Shown here piece after piece: positions 29,168 to 42,790 of a stretch of DNA of 64,000 nucleotides (its first letter is position 1; each line of letters starts with the position of its first letter). The DNA lies in the NCBI RefSeq assembly GCF_900177745.1, contig NZ_FXAR01000006.1, positions 112,808-176,807 of the forward strand. Reading direction: 5' to 3'. The notes beneath the pieces are model-generated. The model ran no database searches. It was not told the origin of the DNA and saw only the letters and a program-made list of their open reading frames with translations. The DNA is from Corynebacterium pollutisoli. Lineage in GTDB: Bacteria > Actinomycetota > Actinomycetes > Mycobacteriales > Mycobacteriaceae. A program made the translations under genes and the position numbers.

Positions 29168-31267
29168 GTGACGCTGACGCCCGAACTGCAGGCCCTGACG
29201 GAACGCCGTTACCCCGCCGACTGGACCGACACCGACACCCGTGCCGTGGACACCGTCCGCGTCCTGGCCGCCGACGCCGTCGAGAACTGCGGATCCGGCC
29301 ACCCGGGCACCGCCATGTCCCTCGCCCCGCTGGCCTACACCCTCTACCAGCGCGTGATCGACCACGATCCCAACGACACCGACTGGGTGGGCCGCGACCG
29401 CTTCGTCCTGTCCTGTGGCCACTCCTCCCTCACCCAGTACATCCAGCTCTACCTCGGCGGCTTCGGCCTCGAGATGGACGACCTCAAGGCGCTACGTTCC
29501 TGGGACTCCCTCACCCCGGGCCACCCGGAGGTCCACCACACCCGCGGTGTGGAGATCACCACCGGCCCGCTGGGCCAGGGCCTCGCCTCCGCCGTCGGCA
29601 TGGCCATGGCCGCCCGCCGTGAGCGCGGACTCTTCGACCCGGAGACCCCGGCCGGAGAGTCCCCCTTCGACCACTTCATCTACGTCATCGCCTCCGACGG
29701 CGACCTGCAGGAGGGCGTCACCGCCGAGGCCTCCTCCCTGGCCGGCACCCAGCAGCTGGGCAACCTCATCGTCTTCTGGGACGACAACCGCATCTCCATC
29801 GAGGACGACACCCAGATCGCCTTCACCGAGGACGTCGTCGCCCGCTACGAGGCCTACGGCTGGCAGACCATCGAGATCGAGGGTGGCGAGGACGTCGCTG
29901 CCATCGAGGCCGCCGTCGTCGCCGCCAAGGCCGACACCGAGCGCCCGACCTTCATCCGCCTGCGCACCGTCATCGCCTACCCGGCCCCCAACGCCCAGAA
30001 CACCGGCGCCTCCCACGGTGCCGCCCTGGGCCAGGACGAGGTCCGCGCCACCAAGGAGGTGCTCGGCTTCGATCCGGAGGTCAACTTCCACATCGACGAC
30101 GACGTCCTCGCCCACACCCGCCAGCTCAAGGACCGTGGCGCCGAGAAGCACGCCGCCTGGCAGGAGAAGTTCGACGCCTGGGCCGAGGCCAACCCGGCCA
30201 ACAAGCGACTCTTCGACCGCCTCGTCGCCCGCGAACTGCCCGAGGGCCTGGCCGAGGCCATGCCGGTGTGGGAGGCCGACGAGTCCGGCCTGGCCACCCG
30301 TAAGGCCTCCGAGGCCGCGCTGCAGGTCCTCGGCGAGATGATGCCGGAGCTGTGGGGCGGTTCCGCCGACCTCGCGGGTTCCAACAACACCGTCATCAAG
30401 AACAACCCGTCCTTCGGCCCGCAGGAGATCTCCACCGACACCTGGTCCGCGGAGCCCTACGGCCGCAACCTGCACTTCGGTATCCGTGAGCACGCCATGG
30501 GCTCCATCCTCAACGGCATCGCCCTGCACGGTCCGACCCGCCCCTACGGCGGCACCTTCCTCATTTTCTCCGACTACATGCGCCCCGCCGTGCGCCTCGG
30601 CTCCCTCATGGAGTCCGACGTCTACTACGTGTGGACCCACGACTCCATCGGCCTCGGCGAGGACGGCCCGACCCACCAGCCGGTGGAGACCCTGGCCGCC
30701 CTGCGCGGCATCCCGGGCCTGTCCATCATCCGCCCGGCCGACGCCAACGAGACCGCCCAGGCCTGGGCCGCGGCGCTCGAGTACAAGGAGTCCCCGAAGG
30801 GCCTGGCGCTGACCCGCCAGAACGTCCCGGTCCTCGAGGGCACCAAGGAGAAGGCCGCCGAGGGTGTCCGCCGCGGCGCCTACGTCCTCGTCGAGGGCTC
30901 GAAGGAGACCCCGGACGTCATCCTCATGGGCACCGGCTCCGAGGTGCAGCTCGCCGTCGAGGCCGCCGCCACCCTCGAGGGTGAGGGCGTGGCCGCCCGC
31001 GTCGTCTCCGTGCCCTGCATGGAGTGGTTCCTGGAGCAGGACGCCGACTACATCGAGTCCGTCCTCCCGGCCGCCGTCACCGCCCGCGTCTCCGTCGAGG
31101 CCGGCATCGCCATGCCGTGGCACCGCTTCACCGGCACCGCCGGCCGCAACGTCTCCCTCGAGCACTTCGGTGCCTCCGCCCCGTACCAGAAGCTCTTCGA
31201 GGAGTTCGGCATCACCGCCGACGCCGTCGTCGCCGCCGCTCACGACACCATCAACGCCAGCAAGTAA
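29168..31267 (+). CDS. tkt: Transketolase
   Basis: 699 residues, thiamine-diphosphate enzyme of the non-oxidative pentose phosphate pathway. N-terminal [11 protein letters not shown], the G-D-G-D-L-Q-E-G-V cofactor motif at about 180, then the pyrimidine domain with the catalytic Glu in F-G-I-R-E-H-A-M-G and a C-terminal transketolase domain. GTG start. First gene of tkt-tal-zwf-opcA-pgl, the standard actinobacterial operon. Confidence 0.97.
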   Translation: MTLTPELQALTERRYPADWTDTDTRAVDTVRVLAADAVENCGSGHPGTAMSLAPLAYTLYQRVIDHDPNDTDWVGRDRFVLSCGHSSLTQYIQLYLGGFGLEMDDLKALRSWDSLTPGHPEVHHTRGVEITTGPLGQGLASAVGMAMAARRERGLFDPETPAGESPFDHFIYVIASDGDLQEGVTAEASSLAGTQQLGNLIVFWDDNRISIEDDTQIAFTEDVVARYEAYGWQTIEIEGGEDVAAIEAAVVAAKADTERPTFIRLRTVIAYPAPNAQNTGASHGAALGQDEVRATKEVLGFDPEVNFHIDDDVLAHTRQLKDRGAEKHAAWQEKFDAWAEANPANKRLFDRLVARELPEGLAEAMPVWEADESGLATRKASEAALQVLGEMMPELWGGSADLAGSNNTVIKNNPSFGPQEISTDTWSAEPYGRNLHFGIREHAMGSILNGIALHGPTRPYGGTFLIFSDYMRPAVRLGSLMESDVYYVWTHDSIGLGEDGPTHQPVETLAALRGIPGLSIIRPADANETAQAWAAALEYKESPKGLALTRQNVPVLEGTKEKAAEGVRRGAYVLVEGSKETPDVILMGTGSEVQLAVEAAATLEGEGVAARVVSVPCMEWFLEQDADYIESVLPAAVTARVSVEAGIAMPWHRFTGTAGRNVSLEHFGASAPYQKLFEEFGITADAVVAAAHDTINASK

Positions 31268-31278
31268 AGGATCCGCAC

Positions 31279-32358
31279 ATGACCCACATCGACGAGCTCG
31301 CCTCGCTGGGTACCTCCACCTGGCTCGACGATCTGTCCCGTGACCGCATCACCTCCGGCAACCTGGCCGAGGTCATCGAGAACAAGTCCATTGTCGGCGT
31401 GACCACCAACCCGGCGATCTTCGCCGCCGCCATGAGCAAGGGCACCGCCTACGACGCGCAGATCGCGGAGCTCAAGGCTGCCGGCGCTGCCGTCGACGAG
31501 GCCGTCTACGCCATGACCATCGACGACGTCCGCGACGCCTGCGATATCTTCCTGCCGATCTACGAGTCCACCGACGGCCGCGACGGCCGCGTGTCCATCG
31601 AGGTCGACCCCCGCATCTCCGCGGACCGGGAGGCCACCCTCTCCCAGGCCCGTGATCTGTGGAGGAAGGTCGACCGCCCGAACGTCATGATCAAGATCCC
31701 GGCCACGCCGGAGTCGATCCCGGCGATCACCGACGCCCTGTCGGAGGGCATCTCCGTCAACGTCACCCTCATCTTCTCGGTGGCGCGGTACCGCGAGGTC
31801 ATCGCCGCCTACCGGGAGGGCATCCAGCGCGCCGCGGAGAAGGGTCTCGACGTGTCGACGATCCACTCCGTGGCCTCCTTCTTCGTCTCGCGTCTCGACG
31901 TCGAGATCGATCGCCGTCTCGAGGAGATCGGCACCGAGGAGGCCCTGGCCCTGCGCGGCAAGGCGGGTGTGGCCAACGCCCAGCGCGCCTACGCCGTGTT
32001 CCAGGACATCGGTGCGAAAGACCTGCCGGAGGGTGCCAACGTGCAGCGCCCGCTGTGGGCGTCGACCGGCGTGAAGAACCCGGACTACGCCCCGACGCTC
32101 TACGTCACCGAGCTGGCCGGCCCGGACACCGTCAACACCATGCCGGAGCCGACCATCGACGCCGTCCTCGAGCAGGGTGGCCTGCACGGTGACACCCTCA
32201 CCGGCACCGAAGACGCCGCCCAGGAGGTCTTCGAGAAGCTCGTCACCGTCGGCATCGACATGGAGGACGTGTTTGCGGTGCTGGAGCGCGAGGGCGTCGA
32301 GAAGTTCGTGTCCGCGTGGAGCGAGCTCCTCGAGTCCATGGACGCCCAGCTCCACTAG
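31279..32358 (+). CDS. tal: Transaldolase
   Basis: 359 residues, cytoplasmic TIM-barrel enzyme exchanging dihydroxyacetone units between sedoheptulose-7-phosphate and glyceraldehyde-3-phosphate. The Schiff-base Lys is in V-M-I-K-I-P-A-T (about residue 138) and T-T-N-P-A-I-F near the start is a family motif. ATG 31279 lies 11 nt after the tkt stop. Confidence 0.97.
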   Translation: MTHIDELASLGTSTWLDDLSRDRITSGNLAEVIENKSIVGVTTNPAIFAAAMSKGTAYDAQIAELKAAGAAVDEAVYAMTIDDVRDACDIFLPIYESTDGRDGRVSIEVDPRISADREATLSQARDLWRKVDRPNVMIKIPATPESIPAITDALSEGISVNVTLIFSVARYREVIAAYREGIQRAAEKGLDVSTIHSVASFFVSRLDVEIDRRLEEIGTEEALALRGKAGVANAQRAYAVFQDIGAKDLPEGANVQRPLWASTGVKNPDYAPTLYVTELAGPDTVNTMPEPTIDAVLEQGGLHGDTLTGTEDAAQEVFEKLVTVGIDMEDVFAVLEREGVEKFVSAWSELLESMDAQLH

Positions 32359-32391
32359 CCCCCGCCCCCGACTGAAGAAGGACAACCGCGC

Positions 32392-33936
<1,545 letters not shown>

Positions 33937-33954
33937 CGAGGAAAGGCCTCTGAC

Positions 33955-34905
33955 ATGAAGATCGAACTGCCGGACACCGACACCCGGAACATCGCCGCCA
34001 GCCTCCTCGAGGCCCGCGAGAACAACTCCCTCACCACGGGACGCGTGCTCACGCTCGTCGTGGTGGCGGCCCTCGACGACAACGTCGACCACATCATCTC
34101 CGTCACCCGCGACGCCTCCCACGAGCACCCCGCCCGTGTGCTGGTGCTGCTCACCGGCGAGGAGGACGCCGCCTCGCGTCTCGACGCCGAGGTGCGCGTC
34201 GGCGGCCACGCCGGCGCGTCGGAGATGGTCATCATGCGCATCACCGGCGAGATGGTCAACCATCTCGCGGCGGTGGTCACCCCCCTGCTGCTGCCGGACA
34301 CCCCGGTGGTGGCCTGGTGGCCGACGACCGCCCCGGCGGACCCCTCGGCACACCCCGTGGGCCGCCTGGCGCAGCGCCGCATCACCAACGCCGATCACCC
34401 GGCGGGCAGCGCGGTGCTGGCGCGCCTGCGTTCCACCTACTCCCCCGGCGACTCCGACATGGTGTGGTCGAAGATCACCGCCTGGCGCGGCATCGTCGCC
34501 TCCTCCCTCGACCGGCACCCGCAGGAGGACGTCGAGGCGGTCGTGCTCACCGGCCCCGCCAACGAGCCGCAGATCGACGTCGCCGCCGGGTGGCTCGCCG
34601 ACCGTCTCGGGGTGCCCGTTTCCCGCGAGGTGTGCGACCCGGGCGACGATCAGCGCCTCTTCCCCATCCGCTCCCTGCGTTTCGACCGCGCCTCCGGCCC
34701 GGTCACCGTCGAGGTGCTCGACCACCGCACGGTGCGCGTCAGCGTGCCGGGTCGCCCCGAGTCCCTCGTCGCCATGAATGAGCGTCCCGACGCCGACTGC
34801 CTCTCCGAGGAACTCCGCCATCTCGACCCCGATCTCGCCTACGCCCACGCTCTGCGCGGCCTCACCCGCGTGAAAGGAATCAATGGTCACTCTCCGACGT
34901 CCTGA
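33955..34905 (+). CDS. opcA: Glucose-6-phosphate dehydrogenase assembly protein OpcA
   Basis: 316 residues, of the OpcA family found with zwf in actinobacteria and cyanobacteria. The T-x-x-R-x-L-T-L-V-V segment and P-V-V-A-W-W-P in the middle match the family. It supports Zwf activity and oligomer state. The last 23 nt overlap pgl. Confidence 0.93.
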   Translation: MKIELPDTDTRNIAASLLEARENNSLTTGRVLTLVVVAALDDNVDHIISVTRDASHEHPARVLVLLTGEEDAASRLDAEVRVGGHAGASEMVIMRITGEMVNHLAAVVTPLLLPDTPVVAWWPTTAPADPSAHPVGRLAQRRITNADHPAGSAVLARLRSTYSPGDSDMVWSKITAWRGIVASSLDRHPQEDVEAVVLTGPANEPQIDVAAGWLADRLGVPVSREVCDPGDDQRLFPIRSLRFDRASGPVTVEVLDHRTVRVSVPGRPESLVAMNERPDADCLSEELRHLDPDLAYAHALRGLTRVKGINGHSPTS

Positions 34906-35617
34906 CACCCTGTCCACCCTCCTCGACCAGGCGGCGACCTCGCTCATCGACGTCGTCTCCTCCCTCCAGACCACCGGCGGCGGCCGCCACGGTGACGGCG
35001 TCGCCCGCCTCGTCCTCACCGGCGGCGGGGCGGGCATCGGCCTGCTCGAGCGGATCCGTGAGCTCGAGGACGCCGACTCCCGCATCGACTGGTCCCGCGT
35101 CCACGTCTTCTTCGGCGACGACCGCAACGTGCCCGTCGACCACGAGGACTCCAACGAGGGACAGGCGCGCGACGCCCTGCTCAACCACGTCGACATCCCG
35201 GAGGCCAACATCCACGGCATCGGTCTCGACGGCGGTGAGATGGAGGAGGCGGCCCGCGCCTACGAGCAGCTGATCGAAGAGCTCGCGCCGAAAGGCTTCG
35301 ACATTCACCTCCTGGGCATGGGGCATGAGGGGCATATCAACACCCTCTTCCCCCACACCGACGCCGTGCGCGAGACTCAACGCCTCGTCATCGCCGTGAC
35401 GGACTCCCCGAAGCCGCCCGCCGAGCGCGTCACCCTCACCCTGCCGGCCGTGCGTCGCGCAGAACAGGTGTGGCTGCTGGTCTCGGGCAAGGACAAGGCG
35501 CAGGCCGCCAAGGCCATCGTCGACCGCGCCAATTTCGAGGAGTGGCCGGCAGCCGGAGCCGAAGGCACCGCCGACACCCTCCTCTACCTCACAGACGACG
35601 CAGCTACAGCTCTCTGA
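34883..35617 (+). CDS. pgl: 6-phosphogluconolactonase
   Basis: 244 residues, NagB/Pgl fold. L-T-G-G-G-A-G at about 48, F-F-G-D-D-R-N-V at about 73 and L-L-G-M-G-H-E-G-H-I-N at about 143 are the family motifs. Hydrolyses 6-phosphogluconolactone, the Zwf product. The start ATG lies within opcA (23-nt overlap) after AAAGGA, and the stop overlaps the tail of the convergent pdxH-like relic by 14 nt. Confidence 0.95.
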   Translation: MVTLRRPDTLSTLLDQAATSLIDVVSSLQTTGGGRHGDGVARLVLTGGGAGIGLLERIRELEDADSRIDWSRVHVFFGDDRNVPVDHEDSNEGQARDALLNHVDIPEANIHGIGLDGGEMEEAARAYEQLIEELAPKGFDIHLLGMGHEGHINTLFPHTDAVRETQRLVIAVTDSPKPPAERVTLTLPAVRRAEQVWLLVSGKDKAQAAKAIVDRANFEEWPAAGAEGTADTLLYLTDDAATAL

Positions 35618-36052
35618 TCACCCGTTGGTGCCGCCGGTCGGTTGAGCCCTGCCAGAACACGATCCTGGCGGGGACCAACCGCCACAGACGCCACTCCCCT
35701 TTTGCCACATTGACACGGGCATCAGCGCTGCGGGCGGCCAGGTCGGCGGCGGTCTCCTCAGCCGAGGCCTCGACCACCCGGCCATTGAGCCGCACCGAGC
35801 GCAACAGTGGTTGCCACCAGAAAGTCAGCGCGGCCTCAGGGTGCGCCGCCAGCTGGCGGCCCTTCCTACTCGATGCGGTAGCGGCGAAGGCAAAACCGCG
35901 GGCATCGACTCCCTTGAGGATGAGCACCCGCGCATCGGGCATCCCGTCCTCCCCACCGTGGACAGGGTCATGGCATGCGGCTCGGGCACGCCCGCGTCGA
36001 TGGCCTCACGCATCCAATCGAGGAAAAGGTCGATGGTGTCCTGCGCGGGGTC

Positions 36053-36061
36053 GTCGATAAG
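36053..36061 (-). repeat. CTTATCGAC motif, short copy
   Basis: 9-bp core of the repeated motif inside the pdxH-like relic, followed by G but not the full GCCC. Confidence 0.45.
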
Positions 36062-36113
36062 CTCACTGGGCGGGCGGCCGATGAGGGTGGGCAGGAAACG
36101 ATTAAACGCGACA

Positions 36114-36133
36114 ACGCCCCCCGAAGGGGGCGT
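36114..36133 (-). terminator. secG terminator hairpin
   Basis: Arms ACGCCCCC/GGGGGCGT with a 4-nt loop, 15 bp beyond the secG stop. Read leftward it is followed by TGTCGCGTTT, a weak T-rich tail. Confidence 0.7.
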
Positions 36134-36147
36134 CGACAAGCGGGAAC

Positions 36148-36384
36148 CTAGCCGGCGAACGCCTGGATGAGGTTGAGCGCCACGATGCAGGCGATCCAGA
36201 TGACGGCCATGAGGATGGTGTAGCGGTCGAGGTTCTTCTCCACCACGGTCGAACCGGAGAGGTTCGACTGCACGCCGCCACCGAACAGGCTCGACAGGCC
36301 GCCACCCTTGCCCTTGTGCAGCAGAACGAACACCGTCATGAGCACGGCGGTGAGCACGAGGACGATCTGGAGTGCAAGAGTCAT
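36148..36384 (-). CDS. secG: Preprotein translocase subunit SecG
   Basis: 78 residues with two membrane helices (about 4-20 and 56-74) and the conserved loop H-K-G-K-G-G-G-L-S-S-L-F-G. Part of the SecYEG channel. Its place between pgl and ppc is typical of corynebacteria. ATG 36384 is leaderless. Confidence 0.96.
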   Translation of the reverse strand: MTLALQIVLVLTAVLMTVFVLLHKGKGGGLSSLFGGGVQSNLSGSTVVEKNLDRYTILMAVIWIACIVALNLIQAFAG

Positions 36385-36391
36385 GCCGTGC

Positions 36392-36397
36392 AGTCTA
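36392..36397 (-). promoter_or_regulatory. Leaderless-type -10 for secG
   Basis: Read leftward, TAGACT ends 7 nt before ATG 36384, in the gap after ppc. Confidence 0.55.
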
Positions 36398-36405
36398 CAC
36401 CAGGT

Positions 36406-39177
36406 CTAGCCGGAGTTGCGCAGCGCGGTGGCGAGTCCGTTCATGGTCAGCTGGATGCCCCGGGAGACGGCCTGGCGGGCGTCGCCGGCGCGGTGGCGAC
36501 GCAGCATCTCCAGCTGGATGATGTTGAGCGGCAGCAGGTAGGGGAAGCGACGTCGCACGGAGCGGGCCAAGGCCGGGTTGTCGGCGAGGAGTTCCTCGCT
36601 GCCGGTGACGGTGCTGAACATCCCGCGGGTGAGCTCGAACTCGGCGGTGATGACGCCGTGGACGCGGTCGGCGACCTCGCGGTCGTCGATGAGACGGGCG
36701 TAGAGCTCGGCGAGGTCCATGCCCGCTTTCGACATGACCTGCGCCATGTTCGACATGATGGAAGCGAAGAACGGCCAGGTCTCGTAGAGGTGGCGCAGTT
36801 CGGCGATTCTCTCCTCGCGGTCCTCCCCGTCACCGATCCACTCGTCCAGGGCGGTGCCCACACCGAACCAGCCGGGCAGCAGGACGCGCGACTGGGACCA
36901 GGCGAGCACCCACGGGATGGCGCGGAGATCCTCGACGCCCTTGGTCTGCTTGCGGGAGGTCGGCCGGGAGCCAATGTTGAGGGAGCCGATCTCGTGCAGC
37001 GGGGTGGACTGGGTGAAGTACGGGATGAAGCCGGGGTCCTCATGGACGAGCTCGGAGTACTTGCGGCGGGAGATGGCGGACAGTTCGCTCATGATCCGGG
37101 TGGCGCGGGCGCGGTCCTCCAGGTCGTCGACGGTGAGGAGGCTGGCCTCCAGCGTCGCGGAGACGAGCGCCTCGAGGTTGCGGCGGGCGGCGCGCTCGGA
37201 GCCGTACTTGGCGGAGATGATCTCACCCTGCTCGGTGATGCGCACGGATCCGTCGACGGCGCCCTGCGGCTGCGCGAGGATGGCGTCGTAGGAGGGGCCG
37301 CCACCACGGCCGACGGTGCCGCCGCGGCCGTGGAACAGGCGCAGGCGCACGCCGTACTCGCGGCCGACCTCCACCAGGTCGGTCTCCGCATCGTAGAGCG
37401 CCCAGTTGGCGGCGAAGTACCCGCCGTCCTTGTTGGAGTCGGAGTAGCCGAGCATGACCTCCTGGATGTCGCCGCGCTGGCGCAGGTAGGCACGGTAGAT
37501 CGGCAGGTCCCACAGCTTGCGCAGGATGCCGGCGCCGGCCTGGAGGTCGTCGATCGTCTCGAAGAGCGGGATGATGTCGACGCTGCCGGTCGGGCCCTCG
37601 CCGTTGGCGCGGATGAGGCCGACCTCCTTGAGCAGAACCATGGGCTCAAGGATGTCGCTGACGGACTGGGCCATGGAGATGATCTGGTGCGGGATCATCT
37701 GCTCGCCGAAACGCTCGACGCTCACCGCCGCCTGGGTGATGAGGTCCAGCTCCCGCTGCGTCGCCTCGGAGAAACCACGGTAGCCGCGCGGGACGAGGGG
37801 TCGCGGGGTCTGCAGCTCGCGGACGAGGAGCTCGACCTTCTCCTCCTCGCGGAGGGTGTCGTAGTTGGGGTGGACGTGTGCGGTGGCGAAGACCTCGGTG
37901 AGGACGTTCTCGAAGCTCTCCGAGTTCTGGCGCAGGTCGATGGAGTACAGGTGGAAGCCGAAGGAGGCGATGGCCGCGCGGATGGTGCTCAGGCGGTCGT
38001 CGGCGATGATCTCGTCCTGGGAGGCGCGCAGGGAGGTGTCGATGACCTTGAGGTCGGCGTCGAACTCGGACGGGTCGATGTACGGCTCGTGCTCGCGGTG
38101 CCAGGTGCCCTCGACGGCGTCCTCCCCGATGAGGTGGGCGGTGGTGGCGAGGATGCGGCCGCGGACACCGTGGACGGCGCGGCGGTACGGCTCGTCGACA
38201 CGCGAGGGGACGTCGTTGCGCCCCTTGCCGGCCAGGGCGACGAGTTCGACGGTGACCGAGGTCATGCGGTCGGAGAGGCTGAGCTCGTGCTCGAGAGCGT
38301 GGAGCTGCTGTGCGTAGTACTTGAGGACGGTCTGGGCGGCGCGGCGCGACGCATAGTCCAGGGTCGCGGCCGTGACGAAGGGGTTGCCGTCGTGGTCGCC
38401 GCCGATCCAGGAGCCGGGGCGGACGATCGCCTGGCCGTTGCTGCCCTGCAGGTCGGCACCGAAACGGTCGGTGAGGGAGTCGTGGACGTGGCGGTTGAGT
38501 GCCGGGATCTCCTTGAGCAGCGACAGAGTGTAGTAGCGCAGGCCGACCTCGATCTCGTCCTCGATGCGCGGGCGGGCCTGCCGGATGAGCGCGGTCTGCC
38601 ACAGGATGGTCATCCGGCGGCGGATGTTGCGCTCCACGTCGGCGAGACGCGCCTCGGTGCGGGCGGTTTCCTCGGCGTCCAGGATGGCGTGACGCGCCAG
38701 CATGAGGTCGGTGATGTGCTTCTGCGCGTCGAAGACGGTGCGGCGGCGGGTCTCCGTCGGGTGGGCGGTGAGCACCGGGGCGACGAGCGCCGCCGACAGC
38801 GAGGTCTCGATGTCGCCCGCGCTGACGTCCGCCTCGTCGAACTTCTCCCACGTCGCCTCGAGAGTGGAATCCGGGGCCCCGCCCTCGTCGAGGATGCGCT
38901 CGCGGTTGAAGTCGTCGTGGATGTCCTCCGCGAGGTTCGCCATGAGGGCGAAGTGGCTGAACGCGCGCACCACCGGCGTCGCGCGCTCCGGGTCGATGTT
39001 CCGGAACAGGTCGACGAGCACCTCGAGGCTGGCGTTGCCCTTGGCCACCTCGAAGGCCTGCTGGCGGGCGTGTTCGACGAGGTTGAACACGTCCTCGCCC
39101 TCCTGCTCCGCGATCACCTGGCCGAGGATGCGGCCAAGGTAGCGGATGTCTTCCTGCAGATGATCGCGGACGGTCAT
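36406..39177 (-). CDS. ppc: Phosphoenolpyruvate carboxylase
   Basis: 923 residues, close to the 919-residue C. glutamicum enzyme. Catalytic blocks: V-L-T-A-H-P-T-E-T (His about 142), G-S-W-I-G-G-D-H-D-G-N-P, L-G-Y-S-D-S-N-K-D-G-G and F-H-G-R-G-G-T-V-G-R-G-G-G; C-terminal M-N-G-L-A-T-A-L-R-N-S-G. The main anaplerotic enzyme making oxaloacetate. Start ATG 39177 follows AAGGGAA. It lies downstream of gap-pgk-tpiA but after a hairpin. Confidence 0.97.
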   Translation of the reverse strand: MTVRDHLQEDIRYLGRILGQVIAEQEGEDVFNLVEHARQQAFEVAKGNASLEVLVDLFRNIDPERATPVVRAFSHFALMANLAEDIHDDFNRERILDEGGAPDSTLEATWEKFDEADVSAGDIETSLSAALVAPVLTAHPTETRRRTVFDAQKHITDLMLARHAILDAEETARTEARLADVERNIRRRMTILWQTALIRQARPRIEDEIEVGLRYYTLSLLKEIPALNRHVHDSLTDRFGADLQGSNGQAIVRPGSWIGGDHDGNPFVTAATLDYASRRAAQTVLKYYAQQLHALEHELSLSDRMTSVTVELVALAGKGRNDVPSRVDEPYRRAVHGVRGRILATTAHLIGEDAVEGTWHREHEPYIDPSEFDADLKVIDTSLRASQDEIIADDRLSTIRAAIASFGFHLYSIDLRQNSESFENVLTEVFATAHVHPNYDTLREEEKVELLVRELQTPRPLVPRGYRGFSEATQRELDLITQAAVSVERFGEQMIPHQIISMAQSVSDILEPMVLLKEVGLIRANGEGPTGSVDIIPLFETIDDLQAGAGILRKLWDLPIYRAYLRQRGDIQEVMLGYSDSNKDGGYFAANWALYDAETDLVEVGREYGVRLRLFHGRGGTVGRGGGPSYDAILAQPQGAVDGSVRITEQGEIISAKYGSERAARRNLEALVSATLEASLLTVDDLEDRARATRIMSELSAISRRKYSELVHEDPGFIPYFTQSTPLHEIGSLNIGSRPTSRKQTKGVEDLRAIPWVLAWSQSRVLLPGWFGVGTALDEWIGDGEDREERIAELRHLYETWPFFASIMSNMAQVMSKAGMDLAELYARLIDDREVADRVHGVITAEFELTRGMFSTVTGSEELLADNPALARSVRRRFPYLLPLNIIQLEMLRRHRAGDARQAVSRGIQLTMNGLATALRNSG

Positions 39178-39241
39178 TGAGTTCCCTTCGTCGAACGGAT
39201 GCCTTCCCATCATGACGTATCGGGGACGACCATGCACACCG

Positions 39242-39250
39242 CTTATCGAC
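39242..39250 (+). repeat. CTTATCGAC motif, short copy
   Basis: 9-bp core in the intergenic gap between tpiA and ppc, followed by GC then divergent, directly beside the terminator stem. Confidence 0.45.
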
Positions 39251-39251
39251 G

Positions 39252-39281
39252 CAACCCCCGCCGCTGGCGCGACGGGGGTTG
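39252..39281 (-). terminator. Hairpin between tpiA and ppc
   Basis: Arms CAACCCCCG/CGGGGGTTG (39252-39260 with 39273-39281) separated by 12 nt. No T run follows leftward, so it may be a weak terminator or an RNA-stability element separating tpiA from ppc. Confidence 0.6.
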
Positions 39282-39296
39282 TGGGGCGGGGAGAAG

Positions 39297-40076
<780 letters not shown>

Positions 40077-40106
40077 GTGGGTGGCACTCCTTTCAGGGGT
40101 GGGGGT

Positions 40107-41324
40107 TTAGCGGTCGAGGACGGAGACGCCCGGCAGTTCCTTGCCCTCGAGGAACTCGAGGGAGGCACCGCCACCGGTGGAGATGTGGGAGAAGCCGTCC
40201 TCGTTGAGGCCGAGCACGCGGACGGAGGCTGCGGAGTCGCCGCCGCCGACGACGGAGAAGGAGCCGTTGTTCGCGGTGGCGTCGATGATGGCCTGGGCGA
40301 CGCCCTCGGTGCCCTTGGAGAAGGGCTCCATCTCGAAGACACCCATCGGGCCGTTCCAGAACACGGTCTTGGAGGTGGCGAGGACGTCGGCGAACTTCTG
40401 GACGGACTCCGGGCCGATGTCCGGGGACAGCCAGCCCTCCGGGATCTCGTCGAGGGCGACGACCTTGTGCTCGGAGTCGGCGGAGAACTCCGCGGCGGCG
40501 ACGAGGTCGACCGGGAGGACGATCTTGTCACCGAAACGCTCGAGGAGATCCTTGCAGGTGTCGATCATCTCCTCCTGCAGCAGGGACTTCTGGGTGTTGT
40601 AGCCCTGGGCGTTGAGGAAGGTGTAGCACATGCCACCGCCGATGATGATCTTGTCGGCCTTGCCGGCCAGGGCCTCGATGACGCCCAGCTTGTCGGAGAC
40701 CTTGGAGCCACCGAGGACGACGACGTACGGGGACTCCGGGTTGGTGGCGGTCTTCTCCAGGACGGAGATCTCCTTCTCCACCAGGTTGCCGGCGTAGGCC
40801 GGGAGGCGCTTCGCCACGTCGTAGACGGAGGCCTGGGCGCGGTGGACGACACCGAAGCCGTCGGAGACGAAGGCACCGTTGTCGGCGGCGAGGGCGGCGA
40901 GCTCATCGGCGAAGGCGCCGCGCTCGGCCTCATCCTTGGAGGTCTCGCGGGCGTCGAAACGCACGTTCTCGAGGAGGAGGACATCGCCCTCGGTGAGGCC
41001 ATTGGCGCGCTCGTGGGCGTCCTCGCCGGTGACGTCGCCGGCGAGGGCGACGTACTGGCCCAGGGCCTCGGAGAGGGCCTCGGCGACCGGGGCGAGGGAG
41101 TACTTGGCGTTGACCTCGCCCTTCGGGCGGCCCAGGTGAGCCATGACGATGACCTTGGCTCCACCCTCGACGAGTGCCTTGAGGGTCGGGAGGGAGGCGG
41201 TGATGCGGCCCGCGTCGGTGATCTCACCGGCGTCGTTGAGCGGGACGTTGAAGTCGGAGCGGACGAGGATGTGGCGGCCGTCGAGGCCCTCGTCGAGCAG
41301 GTCCTGCAGGGTCTTCACGGTCAT
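40107..41324 (-). CDS. pgk: Phosphoglycerate kinase
   Basis: 405 residues, two-lobe kinase. R-S-D-F-N-V-P-L at about 23, L-G-R-P-K-G-E about 60 and the nucleotide loop G-G-G-D-S-A-A near 380 are present. Makes ATP and 3-phosphoglycerate. AAGGAG precedes ATG 41324. A long hairpin separates it from gap upstream. Confidence 0.97.
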   Translation of the reverse strand: MTVKTLQDLLDEGLDGRHILVRSDFNVPLNDAGEITDAGRITASLPTLKALVEGGAKVIVMAHLGRPKGEVNAKYSLAPVAEALSEALGQYVALAGDVTGEDAHERANGLTEGDVLLLENVRFDARETSKDEAERGAFADELAALAADNGAFVSDGFGVVHRAQASVYDVAKRLPAYAGNLVEKEISVLEKTATNPESPYVVVLGGSKVSDKLGVIEALAGKADKIIIGGGMCYTFLNAQGYNTQKSLLQEEMIDTCKDLLERFGDKIVLPVDLVAAAEFSADSEHKVVALDEIPEGWLSPDIGPESVQKFADVLATSKTVFWNGPMGVFEMEPFSKGTEGVAQAIIDATANNGSFSVVGGGDSAASVRVLGLNEDGFSHISTGGGASLEFLEGKELPGVSVLDR

Positions 41325-41381
41325 GGCTTACTCCTTGACTGGTGTCTGTGAGGGGGAGAAAAGGGCGGCTGAACAACAGAA

Positions 41382-41417
41382 GCGGCCCGACGTGTGCCGA
41401 GGCACACCCCGGGCCGC
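41382..41417 (-). terminator. Large hairpin between gap and pgk
   Basis: Arms GCGGCCCG/CGGGCCGC (41382-41389 with 41410-41417) and, inside, GTGTGCC/GGCACAC (41392-41398 with 41401-41407) with a 2-nt loop. Read leftward it is followed by TTCTGTTGTT. Probably reduces read-through from gap into pgk or marks the gap mRNA end. Confidence 0.75.
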
Positions 41418-41475
41418 AGGGTCACACTCCTGCCGGTCTCAGCCGTGGGGCCGACAGGGTGCGAGGGTTCGGGAT

Positions 41476-42546
<1,071 letters not shown>

Positions 42547-42566
42547 TCACGGCCCATCACAGAGAC

Positions 42567-42572
42567 AGTTTA
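42567..42572 (-). promoter_or_regulatory. gapA promoter -10
   Basis: Read leftward, TAAACT lies about 87 nt before the GTG; a weak -35-like CTGCGA is 17 bp upstream. The best -10 in the region. Confidence 0.5.
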
Positions 42573-42700
42573 GCGGCACTTTCTCCCGCTCGCAGGGGGG
42601 AAACAGACATGCTCGGACTTTCCGGGTGCCCCTGCTCCCCCGGCCACCCCACCTGTCCGGACTTTCTTGCCGAAACTCGTTGTCATCGGGCCCGACGCGG

Positions 42701-42745
42701 CCCCGGTGCGCCCCGCGAACCCCCGCTCCGTGGCGGGCACCGGGG
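42701..42745 (-). terminator. Hairpin behind whiA
   Basis: Arms CCCCGGTGC/GCACCGGGG (42701-42709 with 42737-42745) with a further GC stem inside. No T run leftward; terminator strength uncertain. Confidence 0.5.
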
Positions 42746-42790
42746 GAAGAAAATATCCGGTCCACCCCCGAATGGAACAGCCCCCGCGCC

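Larger units (their letters stand above)
35604..36136 (-). pseudogene. Frameshifted pyridoxamine 5'-phosphate oxidase-like gene
   Basis: Two frames make one PNPOx-like protein. The first half (leftward from about 36136, G-V-V-A-F-N-R-F then P-H-A-M-T-L-S-T-V-G) stops matching near 35950; the second half continues one frame over from M-P-D-A-R-V-L-I-L-K-G to I-R-E-L. Adding one base in the CCCC run at 35951-35954 would join them. The S-R-K-G-R-Q-L and F-W-W-Q-P-L FMN-site blocks remain. Its beginning overlaps the secG terminator and no clear start or ribosome site is seen, which argues for decay rather than only a sequencing error. Confidence 0.8.
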
